A stretch of DNA of 64,000 nt from Torymus aiolomorphi (Eukaryota > Arthropoda > Insecta > Hymenoptera > Torymidae): NCBI GenBank assembly GCA_036365515.1, contig CM070874.1, positions 43,151,083-43,215,082 of the forward strand, in the 5' to 3' direction. Made by a program: the position numbers and the translations under genes. Below the pieces are notes generated by a model that saw only the letters and a list, made by a program, of their open reading frames with translations, had not been told where the DNA came from and did no database searches. This document shows, one piece after another, positions 36,625 through 48,176 of the stretch (positions within the stretch are counted from its first letter, which is position 1; each line of letters begins with the position of its first letter).

Positions 36625-37455
36625 CAGTAGCAAATTGCAGTGTCCAGGAGAAATATATTTTAAATTAAATGATACACGGAGAGAAATTTTGTAGTGAAAA
36701 TTACAAATATTCGAGACAAAATTACCAGTTTCTATGGTAATGGATGGACAGACTGACAATTTCAAAGTTTTTACCAAAGTGCCTTGGTAAAATTTTTTTT
36801 TAGTTAATTTAAATTTAAAAAATTAACTTTTTTTAAACATATTGATGGATATATAGTATTTTAATATAGAAATAGAAACAGAAACAATGATGAAAAAACA
36901 TTAAACTGAAAAAAAACTTTTACGGAAGCGGGATTCGACCCGACGATCTTTGGGTTGAGAGTCCGACGTTCTACCGACTGCGCCACAGACGCTGTTACCA
37001 ACAGTCATTTGAATCGCCGTTATTACTTACTGAAAATATGTGTATTGTTTTCATTTTAACGTCGCGCATGCCTCTAGTATCAATCTTCTGAAACACAATA
37101 ATGCGCAGTGCGCATGCGCGAGTACACAAATACCAGGTTATTTGGTAAAATTTATCAGTTTTCTTAGTAAAAATTCTTAGGTTACCTTGTAAAAATGACT
37201 AGATCTCAATTTTTACCAGTGTTTCTGGTAATTTTTATTCAGATAATTTGGTATTTTTTTTAAGTGGTTATGGTAGTTTTTCTTGGGAAACTTATAAATT
37301 GTATTAGAAACCTGGGAATAACACGGCTTTTGACAGTCTGTCCATGCGCTACCAAGGCACCTTGGTAATTTTTACTCTAAAATTTCTCTCCGTGTAGTGG
37401 TGAATTTTACACTATTACCAAAATCGTTTATCATAAAGGTCATGAAATATTAAAG
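36625..37455 (+). CDS. Exon 2 of the MULE-type gene, split by a MITE
   Basis: Acceptor TTATTACAG|CAGTAGC and donor TTAAAG|GTACGT. The host part is 36,625-36,674 plus 37,397-37,455, 109 nt when the duplicated TA is counted once. It joins in frame with exons 1 and 3 and encodes a Cys-containing segment (SSKLQCPGEIYFKLND). The 720-bp MITE between the halves adds stops. Confidence 0.78.
36675..37394. mobile_element. 720-bp MITE inserted in exon 2, TA target duplication
   Basis: Flanked by TA (36,673-36,674 and 37,395-37,396). Termini CACGGAGAGAAATTTT and its reverse complement form TIRs, with further inner inverted segments (GGACAGACTG near 36,747 against CAGTCTGTCC near 37,333). Removing the element and one TA restores the host reading frame. 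It has no transposase frame. Interior segments repeat TACCAG/CTGGTA motifs. The TA target and short TIRs suggest mobilisation by a Tc1/mariner-type transposase. Confidence 0.9.
36921..36993 (-). tRNA. tRNA-like sequence inside the MITE (degenerate, Glu-CTC-like)
   Basis: Read on the minus strand it shows a D-arm/A-box block TGTGGCGCAGTCGGTAGAAC, an anticodon loop CTCTCAA (anticodon CTC, glutamate) and a B-box-like GGGTCGAATCC, followed about 5 bp after the tRNA end by an eight-T run that could stop RNA polymerase III. The anticodon and T stems pair only partly and the acceptor strands do not pair, so a functional tRNA is unlikely. It is better read as a tRNA pseudogene or the tRNA-derived head of a SINE carried by the MITE. 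Confidence 0.55.
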
Positions 37456-37533
37456 GTACGTATACATTTATTTTACAATGCTGTATTAAAATAAAAATAT
37501 AATTTTTAATTTTTTTTTTTTTTTTTTTTATAG

Positions 37534-37759
37534 AATTCCCGTAATCTCATCGCACCCAATCGTACTTTATCGGCAAATGAGAAGAAAGTAGCAGTCGAAA
37601 GTTTTGCAATGAATGGTAACAAATTGAAGTTGTTGAATAAACTACATGAAGGTGGAAAGACGCCAATCTTAAGAGATATTTCTAATCTGAAATATAAAAT
37701 GAAGCAGCAGGGTTTTAAAAATTCCTTATCTGAGACACTCAACATTTTTAAAGAAAATG
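37534..37759 (+). CDS. Exon 3 of the MULE-type gene
   Basis: Acceptor follows a ~19-base T tract (..TTTATAG|AATTCCC). The donor is GAAAATG|GTAATT. There are 226 nt, open throughout in the frame set by exon 2, ending in phase 1. It encodes a helix-rich segment with MNGNKLKLLNKLHEGGK, of the sort that precedes the MULE core. Confidence 0.72.
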
Positions 37760-38443
37760 GTAATTAATGTTTTTTTATTTTTAACTAATATTAAATAATA
37801 TAGTTTGTACAAAAAAAAATTAATTATCGTGCTGTTATAAATACTCCAAAGTACTCGCTCTTTCAGCTTTCATACCGCGCGCGTCGGGTACTACATAGGG
37901 CCATTACAGCTAAAAAAGCATAGAGCACAGTACGGCACAGCACACAAGATTAGCATTGGTTAGTATATCTATATAGCTCGAAACACAACACACACCATCT
38001 TGTGCTTCGTATCTATAGATATACTAACCAATGCTAATCCTGTGTGCTGTGCCGTGCTGTGCTCTATGCTTTTTTAGCTGTAATGGCCCATAGGCGCGTT
38101 ACCGCGTTATAGGTCCGACATTGTGCACATGATAAGCAGAACCCGCATTGTTTTTCTAGATGAGGTTATGAACGCTATTTTCATTTTGATTTAGTTTTCA
38201 TTAATTTAAATGATCAGATAATCAGATACATTTTTTAAGAAGGAAGTCGAATATCTTTATTCTATTTCAATTTTTAGAACTACTTCAATTATTTAGTAGT
38301 TCTAAATACTTGAGTTTCAAAATTATATTCTTGCTGATCCTCGCGCTTATTTCATGCAGACAAATCAAATCAATTTTTAAATGCTTCACAGTATCTCGTC
38401 ATCGTTTTTTTTAAGAGTGATATTTTTATTAATATCATTTCAG
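37760..38443 (+). other. Intron 3 of the MULE-type gene
   Basis: GTAATT..TTTCAG, about 684 bp. It contains a 192-bp hairpin MITE (37,898-38,089); the rest is A/T-rich with no coding signal. Confidence 0.7.
37898..38089. mobile_element. 192-bp near-perfect hairpin MITE in intron 3
   Basis: Begins GGGCCATTACAGCTAAAAAA and ends with its reverse complement. The arms are about 80 bp with two or three mismatches and a ~25-bp loop. Flanking ATA on both sides (37,895-37,897 and 38,090-38,092) looks like a 3-bp target duplication. If transcribed with the gene it would fold into one long hairpin. Confidence 0.88.
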
Positions 38444-40215
38444 GTGCCACGTACGAAATAAAGCATGATGAAAAAGGGAACTTCGAAGCCTTATATTTTT
38501 ATACGGAAACAATAAAGTCAGCGTTTGAGTCATGGCCTGAATGCATTATGATAGATGCCACCTACAAATTACTGCAATTGGATTATCCAGTCATAATTAT
38601 CGGAAATATTGATGGTAATGGGGCAACCGAGATTGTTGCTGTGTGTATTGTGTCCAATGAAACCGAGGATGTTATTCAATGGTTCATTAGCAATTTCGAA
38701 AAGCACAATAAAACTGCATGTTCAAAAATACAATGTTGTATGAGCGACAAGGATATAGTCGCCAGGAAGATAATCAAAACGATGTTTGATATTCCTGTGT
38801 ACATATGTATTTGGCATGTCATGCAGATTTTTCGCCGAACGATCACCAAAGACGAGATGAATGTAACCAAAGAAGAAAGAGAACAATGTTTGGAGTATTT
38901 TCAGAGACTTATATATTCATCGTCGGAAAGTCAATATGAACACATTTATACTGAGTTCTGTATAACGGCGCCCACTACTGTTGTCAATTATTTCAACTTA
39001 AATTGGCACCCTATAAAAAATGAATGGGTTAAGTATTGCATGACTGCAAGCAATTTTCGTAGTACTACAAATAATAGAATTGAATCGTTGAACCAAAAAT
39101 TAAAATTGTTTTTTGGGAAATGTAATTATCTAACCGATTTTTCAAAACAATTTTTTACGTTCTTAGCACAGTTTCAGATTGAAAGAGACAAGAATGTGAT
39201 AGACCGATTTGCTAAACATCCAACATTTTACATGAATGAATTGCAGAAACAATATTATGAATATTTAAGTCCGTATGCATTTCATTATGTCGACAATCAA
39301 ATAGAGAAATCTTCAACAGTTATTAATTTAGAAAAAAATTCCAATGCAGTATATTTTATTAAAAATATTAATGGTATTAAAAAACATGAGGCAACAATTA
39401 CTTCGTGCTCATGTACAGATTTTAAATCCATGGGATTGCCATGTCGACACGTGTTTAAAGTACGATTTGTAGAAAACATTATTTTGTACGATGAAGTACT
39501 GTGTAAGCCACGATGGTCTTTAGACTATTTGGCAAAAAATCATCGTGCTGTAAAAAATCAAAAGATTCAGATGATAAATGATGATAGTACTGATAATTCT
39601 GATTTTCTCAGTTCAATAAATGAGTCTGGAAGAGAAACAGATGTAGACTTAGTATCTAAAAATTTTTTAAAATCAAAAACTAGTCAAGGTGCTTTTAACG
39701 AAGATGACATTAGTATTACGAAATTTGATGTTAAATCAACGACTACGGAAACTATTCTTGAATGTACAACTTCTGAAATATCCAATATAACAATCACTGA
39801 TTCACAATCATCTTTAACATCTGAAAATATTATGAAAATTAAATATTGTAAAGATGCTTCTAAGGAAGACGTAAGTAATATGAAAGTAGATGTCAAATCA
39901 AGTAGCACTGACACTGATGCTGTATGTGCAGGTTCTAAAGTTTGTACAGAAGAAACAACTTATTTCTCATCAAGTTTAACACCCCAAAACGTAACGAGAC
40001 CGAAAAATTATTTAGTTTCTTCTGCAGTAGCTGACGATATTAATGAACTGAATAGTCGGGCTGATTCTGCAGCACCTGGAAATAGTTTACAGATTGCTCC
40101 AAAAAGTGACTTTGACGCTACTAAAATTAAATTAGTTAGGAATGTAGCGAAAAAAGGAAGGCCCAAAAGGATCTGTTTTAAACCAAATTGGTTTACCCAA
40201 AAAAAGAAAATTTAA
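38444..40215 (+). CDS. Exon 4: MULE transposase core and SWIM zinc finger
   Basis: Acceptor ATCATTTCAG|GTGCC gives phase continuity with exon 3. The frame is open for 590 codons to TAA 40,213. The ATG at 38,548 is internal. Catalytic motifs are DATYK at 38,551 and SDKD near 38,742, followed by a WHV motif near 38,812. IESLNQ lies near 39,078. The SWIM finger is C-X-C-X10-C-X-H near 39,406-39,450. The final ~15 residues are out of the original frame because of the shift near 40,168. Confidence 0.85.
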
Positions 40216-40620
40216 TTTCTGTCAACAATTCGTTGAAATGCCAACAAAAAATCAAGCCGAAACGAATTGGATTTTAAAAAAAGAAATTTTAAAAATGAAG
40301 AGCCTAGGAACAAATTTAATAGAAGAATGTGATTTCAATATTGTTAATGGTGTTCCTTGTTGGATTTATAATACGGAAGTAAAACTAAATATATTGGAAG
40401 AGTTTCTAACAGTTAAAGCTTATAAATTTTTAAATCAGTTTATAGAAGATAAAGAAAAAGATAATATTTGGATATGTTGCTATGTAAACAAGATTTGAAT
40501 AAATATAAATCCATTGGATGTGATCAATGCCTGCAGTGGATGCATTTCCCGTGCATCGCATTAAAAAAATCGCCTAGAAAAGATGTTCCATTCTTTTGTA
40601 AACATTGCTTAAAACAATAA
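40165..40620 (+). pseudogene. Frameshifted C-terminus: NLS-like segment and broken PHD finger
   Basis: After the one-base shift near 40,168 the frame runs open through ATG 40,238 to 40,498. A second shift near 40,490 continues to TAA 40,618. Joined conceptually, the Cys/His pattern is that of a C4HC3 PHD finger, a chromatin-reader fold. The AATAAA at 40,616-40,621 overlaps the stop codon and is the likely poly(A) signal. Confidence 0.72.
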
Positions 40621-40621
40621 A

Positions 40622-42307
40622 GCTTTAAATATTTAGTATTCTCTTGATGTAGATCATCAAATTAGTAGATAGTACAAATTAATACTAAGATAATTCTATA
40701 ACAATGTAAACGCCAAAGTTAATTTAGCAAAAGTATTAATTTGCAATATTTGTTTAATGCTATTAAACACAAATATTTATTGTTTCTGTGTTAATCATCT
40801 TGATTGTGACGATTAATCTTAAGATAATGTAACTAGTTGATACGATGTTGATATGTATATTTTACTTATTGCAGAAACGGATAACTAAATTTAAAATAAC
40901 TGTTTTTTCGACGTACGATTCACATTTCAACATAATTTTTTCGCTTGCAATGTATTTCTTTTCATCAATTTTTTTTTCGTTAAACTCAATTACTAGTATA
41001 TGTATTAATATTTCAATAAAAAAATGTTTCTATTAATTATCTTATTTATGCTAATGTACATGTAATTTTAATTCAATTGAAATTTTTGCAATCATACTAA
41101 AACGTTAATATTGAAATAAATATAGTTTCATTTTACTTTTATGTACTCCTTTGACAAATAGGCACATGGTCGAAAGTGCACTTTTATAACACAAATAATT
41201 CTTATATTGCAAACGGACATCACCCTGGCATAGCGTGGGCTCGATGTGAGTATTTTGTCAGAAATATATGGCATGTAAAAGTATTCATAGTCAAGTGTGA
41301 ACCACGTATAGTACACCTATTCGGTAACCAGGCTCAATTTATATGTAAAACATTACATTAACAATTTCATTTATTACTTTTGATACATTTTTTATTATTA
41401 TTAAAAAGATGATCTAAAATAGTTTTTTGATTTAACGAAATTTTACTCTAACCTGGTCTAATCGAAATTGTCTCCCGATATATGCGCCCCTTCTAATTTA
41501 ACTTGAAGTATGGATGAAGTTAATCAAATTCGATTAATTTCCTCGTCGGGCTTTAGCTTAATGTGCTTTCTACCAAATTAAAATAATCTACATGTATTTA
41601 CCAAAAATTACATTTTTTACTCAATCTACGTTATTAGACAGTTCATTAACATTTTGACTTACCATATTGTAAACCAAAAAAAAAGATTTACTATTTCTTT
41701 CGTTTCAATATATCGCACATCATGCTTATTGAAAAAAGTAATTAATTTTGTGTAAAACGTGTCATGCCGATTTATCCCAAATAAAATAAAGCTGGTTATG
41801 TAATAAAAGATGAATGTTATGTAATTTTGAGCACAAAGTACAAAGCTATAAGTTTTAAGCCGATAATGCAATCGAATTTTCGCTGCTCCGTAAAGTGACA
41901 AATTTAATAAATAATCCGTTTATTATTAAACTCTGATTATTTACAAACCCCAATTATTCACCAATGGGCAAATTCATAATATGTATTTTTTAAATATCGA
42001 CAATAACATAGTACTCGAAAGTACTCGAAACCCACTTTCGCATGCCCCTGCAGGCACATCCTAAAAGTAGTTACTAGCCTCGAGAAAATGTTCTCTGAAT
42101 ATTTCAACGCTCCGCGTATCGTTTGAACAACGCCCCGCGCGTCATTGCTGTACAAATACAATATATCGGATGCACGTCTCACATTTGTGCCATTGATAAA
42201 AAGCCGCTGCTGCCGAGTTCGTGTTCGGCGAATCGAAAAGGAAGCTCACGAGTTGGGGAAAATACTTCGAAAGCCATATCGCAACGGGCGCGCGCAATAA
42301 AGGCTTA
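40622..42307. other. A/T-rich spacer, no gene found
   Basis: About 1.7 kb with only short frames (80 codons or fewer) on both strands, no recognised domain and no tandem repeats apart from a tiny duplication (AGTACTCGAA twice at about 42,010). The last 300 bp become G/C-richer toward the palindrome. Confidence 0.6.
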
Positions 42308-42656
42308 CTCGGTTTTTTCCTCGTTGCGAGACAGAAAGGCGCGGCAACAGCGGTAGGGTCTGATTGAAGAAGAAGCTTAAGGTGATGTGATACCCACACT
42401 ATTACTCAATTTTGGGTTCCCGTTTTTCTCCTTCAATTTTAAAATTTTTGAAAAAAACTCTTTGACACGTTTTAAGTTTAATAAAGAACTATAACGTATC
42501 AAAGAGTTTTTTCCTTAAAATTAAAAATTGAATGATAAAAACGGTGACCCAATTTTGAGTAATAGCGTGGGTATCGCATCACCTTAAGCTTCTTCTTCAA
42601 TCAGACCCTACCGCTGTTGCCGCGCCTTTCTGTCTCGCAACGAGGAAAAAAACGAG
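42308..42656. repeat. 349-bp palindrome
   Basis: The outer parts, TTTTTTCCTCGTTGCGAGAC onward (left) and its complement (right), and the inner parts, GGTGATGTGATACCCACACT.. against ..GTGGGTATCGCATCACC, pair across a centre near 42,482 with an A/T-rich loop. Conservation is best in the outer ~75 bp of each arm. The frames overlapping it are mirror images of each other and are not genes. Confidence 0.88.
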
Positions 42657-42822
42657 CGCGTCGTTATGTGGGGGCTGGTGAACGAGATCTTGCGACGAGA
42701 AATGAGATATTCGAGAAGGTCCGTTTCTTCTTTCGCTTAGAAATCGTTGGAGATGTTGAATGGCATATTTTGGCACATTTGGCAGATTTTGGCCACACGC
42801 AAGCGTACGGGTAATACTACCC

Positions 42823-45800
42823 ACGCTGAGAGGGAATGGTTACTTTGTTAAAATCGAAACGGAGTCTTACGCGGAAGAGTGAGGATAATTATGCTATCCA
42901 CGCTGAGAGGGATTGGTTATTTTCTTCAAATAAAAACCATGTCTTACACGCAAGCGGCTTGTAATTATACAAACCGAGTCTTACACGAAAGCGTGCGGGT
43001 AACTATATTACTCAAGCTGAGAGGGAATGGTTATTTTCTTAAAATCGAAACCGAGTCTTACGCGCCAGAGTGCGGGGAATTATGCTATCCACGCTGAGAG
43101 GAATTGGTTATTTTTTTTAACCGGAACCGAGTTTTATGCGCACGAGTGCGAGTAATTACGTTGCCCACTCTGAGAGGGATTGGTTATTTTGTTAAAATCG
43201 AAACAGAGTCTAACGTGGAAGTGTGAGGGTAATTATACTACCCACGCTCAGAGGGAATGATTATTTTCTTTAAATACAAACCGAGTCTTACACAAAAGCG
43301 TGCGGGTAATTATACTGCATACGCTGAGAGGGATTGGTTAATATTTTAAAATCAAAATCGAGTATCACGCGCAAGAGTGCGGGTAATTATGCTATCCACG
43401 CTGGAACGGATTGGTTATTTTCTTAAAATACAATCCGAGTCTTATCCGATAGCGTGCGAGTAATTCTACTACCCACGCTGAGAGGGAATGGTTATTTTCT
43501 TTAAATACAAACCGAGTCTTACACAAAAGCGTGCGGATGATTGTGCTATCCATACTGAGAGGGATTGGTTATTTTTTTGAACCGGAACCCAGTATTATGC
43601 GCAAGAGTGCTAGTAATTATGTTATCCACGCTGAAAGGTATTGATTATTTTGTTAAAATCGAAACCTAGTCTTATACGCAAGCGTGTGGGTAATTATACT
43701 GCATACGCTGAGAGGGATTGGTTAATATTTTAAAATCAAAATCGAGTATCACGCGCAAGAGTGCGGGTAATTATGCTATCCACGCTGGAACGGATTGGTT
43801 ATTTTCTTAAAATACAATCCGAGTCTTATCCGATAGCGTGCGAGTAATTCTACTACCCACGCTGAGAGAGAATGGTTATTTTCTTTAAATACAAACCGAG
43901 TCTTACACAAAAGCGTGCGGATGATTGTGCTATCCATACTGAGAGGGATTGGTTATTTTTTTGAACCGGAACCAAGTTTTACGCGCAGGAAGTGCGAGTA
44001 ATTACGTTGCGCACTCTGAGAGGGATTGGTTATTTTGTTAAAATCGAAACCGAGTCTAACGTGGAAGAGTGAGGGTAATTGTACTACCCACGCTGAGAGG
44101 GATTGGTTATTTTCTTTTAATAAAGACCGAGTCTTACGCGCAAGAGTGCCGGTATTTATGCTAGCCGCGCTGACAGTGATTGGTCATTTCGTTAAAATCG
44201 AAAACGAGCATTACGCGGAAGAGTAAGGGTAATTATGTTGTCCACGATCACAGGGATTGGTTATTTTCTTTCAATGAAAACGAAGTCTAACACGTAACCA
44301 TGCAGGTAATTATACTACCCACACTGGACGGGCTCGGTTATTTTCTTAAAATACAAACCGAGTCTTACACAAAAGCGTGCGGATGATTGTGCTGTCCATG
44401 CTGAGAGGATATGGTTATTTTCTTTAAATACAAACCTAGTATTACACGAAAGCCTGCGAATAATAATGTTATCCACGCTGAAAGGGATTGGTTATTTTTT
44501 TGAACCGGAACCGAGTTTTACGCGCAAGAGTGCGAGTAATTACGTTGCCCACGCTGAGAGAGATTGGTTATTTTGTTAAAATCGAAACCGGGTCTTACAC
44601 GCAAGCGTGCGGTTAATTATACTACACACGCTTTGAGGGATTGGTTATTATTTTAAAATCACAATCGAGTCTCACGCGCAAGAGAGCGGGTAATTATACT
44701 ACCCACACTGGAAGGGATTCGTTATTTGTCTTAAAATACAAACCGAGTCTTATCCGATAGCATGCGAGTAATTATACTACCCACGCTGAGAAGGATTGGT
44801 TATTTTTTTGAACCGGAACCGAGTTTTACGCGCAGGAAGTGCGAGTAATTACGTTGCGCACTCTGAGAGGGATTGGTTATTTTGTTAAAATCGAAACCGA
44901 GTCTAACGTGGAAGAGTGAGGGTAATTGTACTACCCACGCTGAGAGGGATTGGTTATTTTCTTTTAATAAAAACCGAGTCTTAAGTGCAAGAGTGCCGGT
45001 ATTTATGCTACCCACGCTGACAGTGATTGGTTCTTTCGTTAAAATCGAAAACGAGCCTTACGCGGAAGAGTGAGGGTAATTATGTTATCCACGCTCAGAG
45101 GGATTGGCTATTTTCTTTCAATGAAAACGGAGTCTAACACGTAACCATGCAGGTAATTATACTATCCACACTGGACGGGCTCGGTTATTTTCTTAAAATA
45201 CAAACCGAGTCTTATCCGATAGCGTGCGATTAATTATACTACCCACGCTGAGTGGGATTGGTTTTTTTTCTTTAAATACAAACCGAGTCTTACACAAAAG
45301 CGTGCGGATGATTGTGCTATCCATTCTGAGAGGGATTGGTTATTTTTTTGAACCGGAACCGAGTTTTACGCGCAGGAAGGGCGAGTAATTACGTTGTGCA
45401 CTCTGAGAGGGATTGGTTATTTTGTTAAAATCGAAACCGAGTCTAACGTGGAAGAGTGAGGGTAATTGTACTACCCATGCTCAGAGGGATTGGTTATTTT
45501 CTTTTAATAAAAACCGAGACTTACGCGCAAGAGTGCCGGTATTTATGCTAGCCACGCTGACAGTGATTGGTTATTTCGTTAAAATCGAAAACGAGCCTTA
45601 CGCGGAAGAGTAAGCGTAATTATGTTATCCACGATCAGAGAGAATGGTTATTTTCTATTTTCCCGCGGTTTTTAATACAAACCGTGTCTTATCCGATAGC
45701 GTGCTATTAATTATGCACGCTGAGAGGGAATGATTATTTTCTTTAAATACAAACCGCGTCTTACACAAAAGCGTGCGGATGATTGTGCTGTCCATGCTGA

Positions 45801-47035
45801 GAGGGTATGGTTATTTTCTTTAAATACAAACCTAGTATTACACGAAAGCCTCCGAATAATAATGCTATCCGCGCTGAAAGGGATTGGTTATTTTTTTGAA
45901 CCGGAACCGAGTTTTACGCGCAAGAGTGCGAGTAATTACGTTCCCCACGCTGAGAGGGATTGGTTATTTTGTTAAAATCGAAACCGAGTCTCACGCGCAA
46001 GAGAGCGGGTAATTATACTACCCACACTGGAAGGGATTGGTTATTTGTCTTAAAATACAAACCGAGTCTTATCCGATAGCATGCGAGTAATTATACTATC
46101 CACGCTGAGAGGGAATGGTTATATTTTTTAATACAGACAGAGTTTTACACAAAAACGGGGATGATTGTGCTATCCATGCTGAGAGGGATTGGTTATTTTT
46201 TTTACCGGAACCGAGTTTTAGGCGCAAGAGTGCTAGTAATTATGTTATCCACGCTGAGAGGGATTGATTAATTCGTTAAAATCGAAACCTAGTCTGATAC
46301 GCTAGCGTGCGGGTAATTATACTGCACACGCTGAGTGGGATTGGTTTTTTTCTTTAAATAAAAACCGAGTCTTACACAAAAGCGTGCGGATGATTTTGCT
46401 ATCCATGCTGAGAGGGATTAATTATTTTTTTGAACCGGAACCGAGTTTTATGCGCAAGAGTTCTAGTAATTATGTTATCCACGCTGGAATGGATTGATTA
46501 TTTTCTTTTAATACAAATCGAGTCTCACGCGCAAGAGAGCGGGTGATTATACTACCCGCGCCGGAAGGGATTGGTTATTTTCTTTAAATGCAAACCGAGT
46601 CTTTCCCGAAAGCGTGCGAGTAATTATACTAGCCAGGCTGAGAGGGAATGGTTATATTTTTTAATACAAACAGAGTTTTACACAAAAACGCGGATGATTG
46701 TGCTATCCATGCTGACAGGGATTGGTTATTTTTTTTAACCGGAACCGAGTTTTACGTGCAAGAATGCTAGTAATTATGTTATCCACCCTGAGAGGGATTG
46801 ATTAATTCGTTAAAATCGAAACCTAGTCTGATACGCAAGCGTGCGGGTAATTATACTGCACACGCTGAGTGGGATTGGTTTTTTTCTTTAAATACAAACC
46901 GAGTCTTACACAAAAGCATGCGGATGATTGTGCTATCCATGCTGAGAGGGATTAGTTATTTTTTTGAACCGGAACCGAGTTTTATGCGCAAGAGTTCTAG
47001 TAATTATGTTATCCACGCTGGAAGGGATTGGTTAT
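42823..47035. repeat. Satellite B array, ~77-bp monomer
   Basis: About 55 tandem monomers with core GCTGAGAGGGATTGGTTATT, a middle AAATCGAAACCGAGTCTTAC-like part and a GCAAGAGTGCGGGTAATTAT-like tail. Successive cores near 43,016, 43,093 and 43,170 give a 77-bp period. Longer repeats exist: the block encoding the same short frame recurs at 44,026, 44,873 and 45,413, spacings of 847 (11 x 77) and 540 (7 x 77), and a block near 43,310 recurs near 43,698 (about 5 monomers). It is unrelated to satellite A by eye. Confidence 0.95.
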
Positions 47036-47155
47036 TTTTGCTTACTCCTAGAGGAAGCTTTGTGATAGTAAATTTTTGAGTTGTTGTAAAAAATGCTATA
47101 ATTGTGCTCCGAGGTGTTAGGAATCAAAATACATGGTTTTTAAAAAATGTGTATG

Positions 47156-47156
47156 G

Positions 47157-47193
<37 letters not shown>

Positions 47194-47232
47194 TGTGTGT
47201 GTGTGTGTGCGTGTGTGTGCGTGTGTGTGTGT
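47156..47232. repeat. (GT)n microsatellite
   Basis: A run of GT dinucleotides with single interruptions (CT, GC). It is followed by CGCCTGGATCTCAGCTTCTA, which may belong to a dispersed repeat. The open frames across it are artefacts of the dinucleotide. Confidence 0.95.
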
Positions 47233-48176
47233 ACGCCTGGATCTCAGCTTCTACTCGGTCGATTTTGACCGGACAGGTCTCATTTTTTTGTTTTTTTTGC
47301 GTGATGGCGGGTCAAAAATCCGTGTTTTGATTGGGGCGATGCGTTTTTGTTTTTTTTTTCAAATTTTCTATTTTCTCAGAACTGTTTTTTGATTTTTTTT
47401 AATGATAGCATCGAGTTATTTGAATCTGATGGGTAGCGTTCGGAAGAGAATTAAAATACCTATATTTTCTAAAAAAAAAATTTCTAGCTATCACGGTTCT
47501 TTTGTTATTAACAAAAACGTGTTTTTTTTTAAAAGCTTATAACTCCTAAACTAATCGGTCAATTTTTTTGAGAAAAATCATGATAATACAGAATATAAAT
47601 AGCTATAATCTGTTAGAATTTTAATACATTCTGTATGCTAGATTTTGAGTAAAAAATTGAAAAATGAAAAAAATCAGTATTGTATGTCTAACGATTACAA
47701 GAGTAAAATTGACTTAATGGCTTCAAAATTCCTTTTAGAGGTAGATTTTTTACAGTTCTCGGTCGCGTTCTTTGGGCAAAATGATTGGTCCATAAATTTC
47801 AGAGATATTTGAGGTTGGATTTTAATAAAAAATTTTTCTGATAAATTATGAAATATTTCATTTCAAGTATACTTTGAAAGTATGCATCAAAACTAACAGT
47901 TTATTAAAAAAAATATTTGTTATTTATTTATTGAAACATTATATTATCTCTTACACCTACAAATTTTTAATAAATCAATTTTTTTTATTGAATTTAATTA
48001 TATATGTTTTTCTGAACCTAGTCAAACTAGTTTGAATAAAAAATTCAAAAAATTCGAAATGATATGGCTGAAAGAGCTCACTATCCTTAAAATATATAAG
48101 AAATTGAATTTTCGTTTTTGCCTTTGTTTATAGGTTTCTGATAGGAAAACGTTTACCGGAATGTGTTTTAATATAC
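47233..48176. other. A/T-rich spacer, possible dispersed-repeat body, no gene found
   Basis: About 940 bp rich in poly-T and poly-A runs. No coding frame and no internal repeat were found. The junction with the GT repeat looks like the end of a dispersed element, but I cannot name a family. Confidence 0.4.

Larger units (their letters stand above)
36045..40620 (+). pseudogene. MULE-type transposase gene: MULE core, SWIM finger, AT-hook, PHD finger
   Basis: Four exons inferred from GT..AG borders and frame continuity: 36,045-36,394, 36,625-37,455, 37,534-37,759 and 38,444-40,215. Without the exon-2 insertion they join into 818 codons. The MULE core has MIDATYK (first Asp), MSDKD (second Asp), a WHV motif, and NRIESLNQ (probable catalytic Glu). 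A SWIM zinc finger follows (CSC..GLPCRHV, 39,406-39,453), then an acidic Ser/Thr-rich tail and an AT-hook-like KKGRPK. A one-base shift near 40,168 cuts off a continuing frame with GLPKKRKFNF (NLS-like). A second shift near 40,490 breaks a PHD finger (paired Cys, CDQC, WMHFPC, FFCKHC) that ends at TAA 40,618. With a MITE in exon 2 and two shifts, the copy is probably dead. It could be a mobile MULE or a formerly domesticated host copy. No long TIRs were found. Confidence 0.82.

Noticed and set aside
36921..36993. Functional tRNA-Glu gene
   Set aside because: Acceptor strands do not pair and the other stems have mismatches; kept only as a tRNA-like sequence.
44026..47079. Repeated 65-95 codon frames in satellite B
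   Set aside because: They recur with the monomer period and shift with indels; not genes.
47133..47392. Cys/Val repeat frames
   Set aside because: Translation of the GT dinucleotide repeat.
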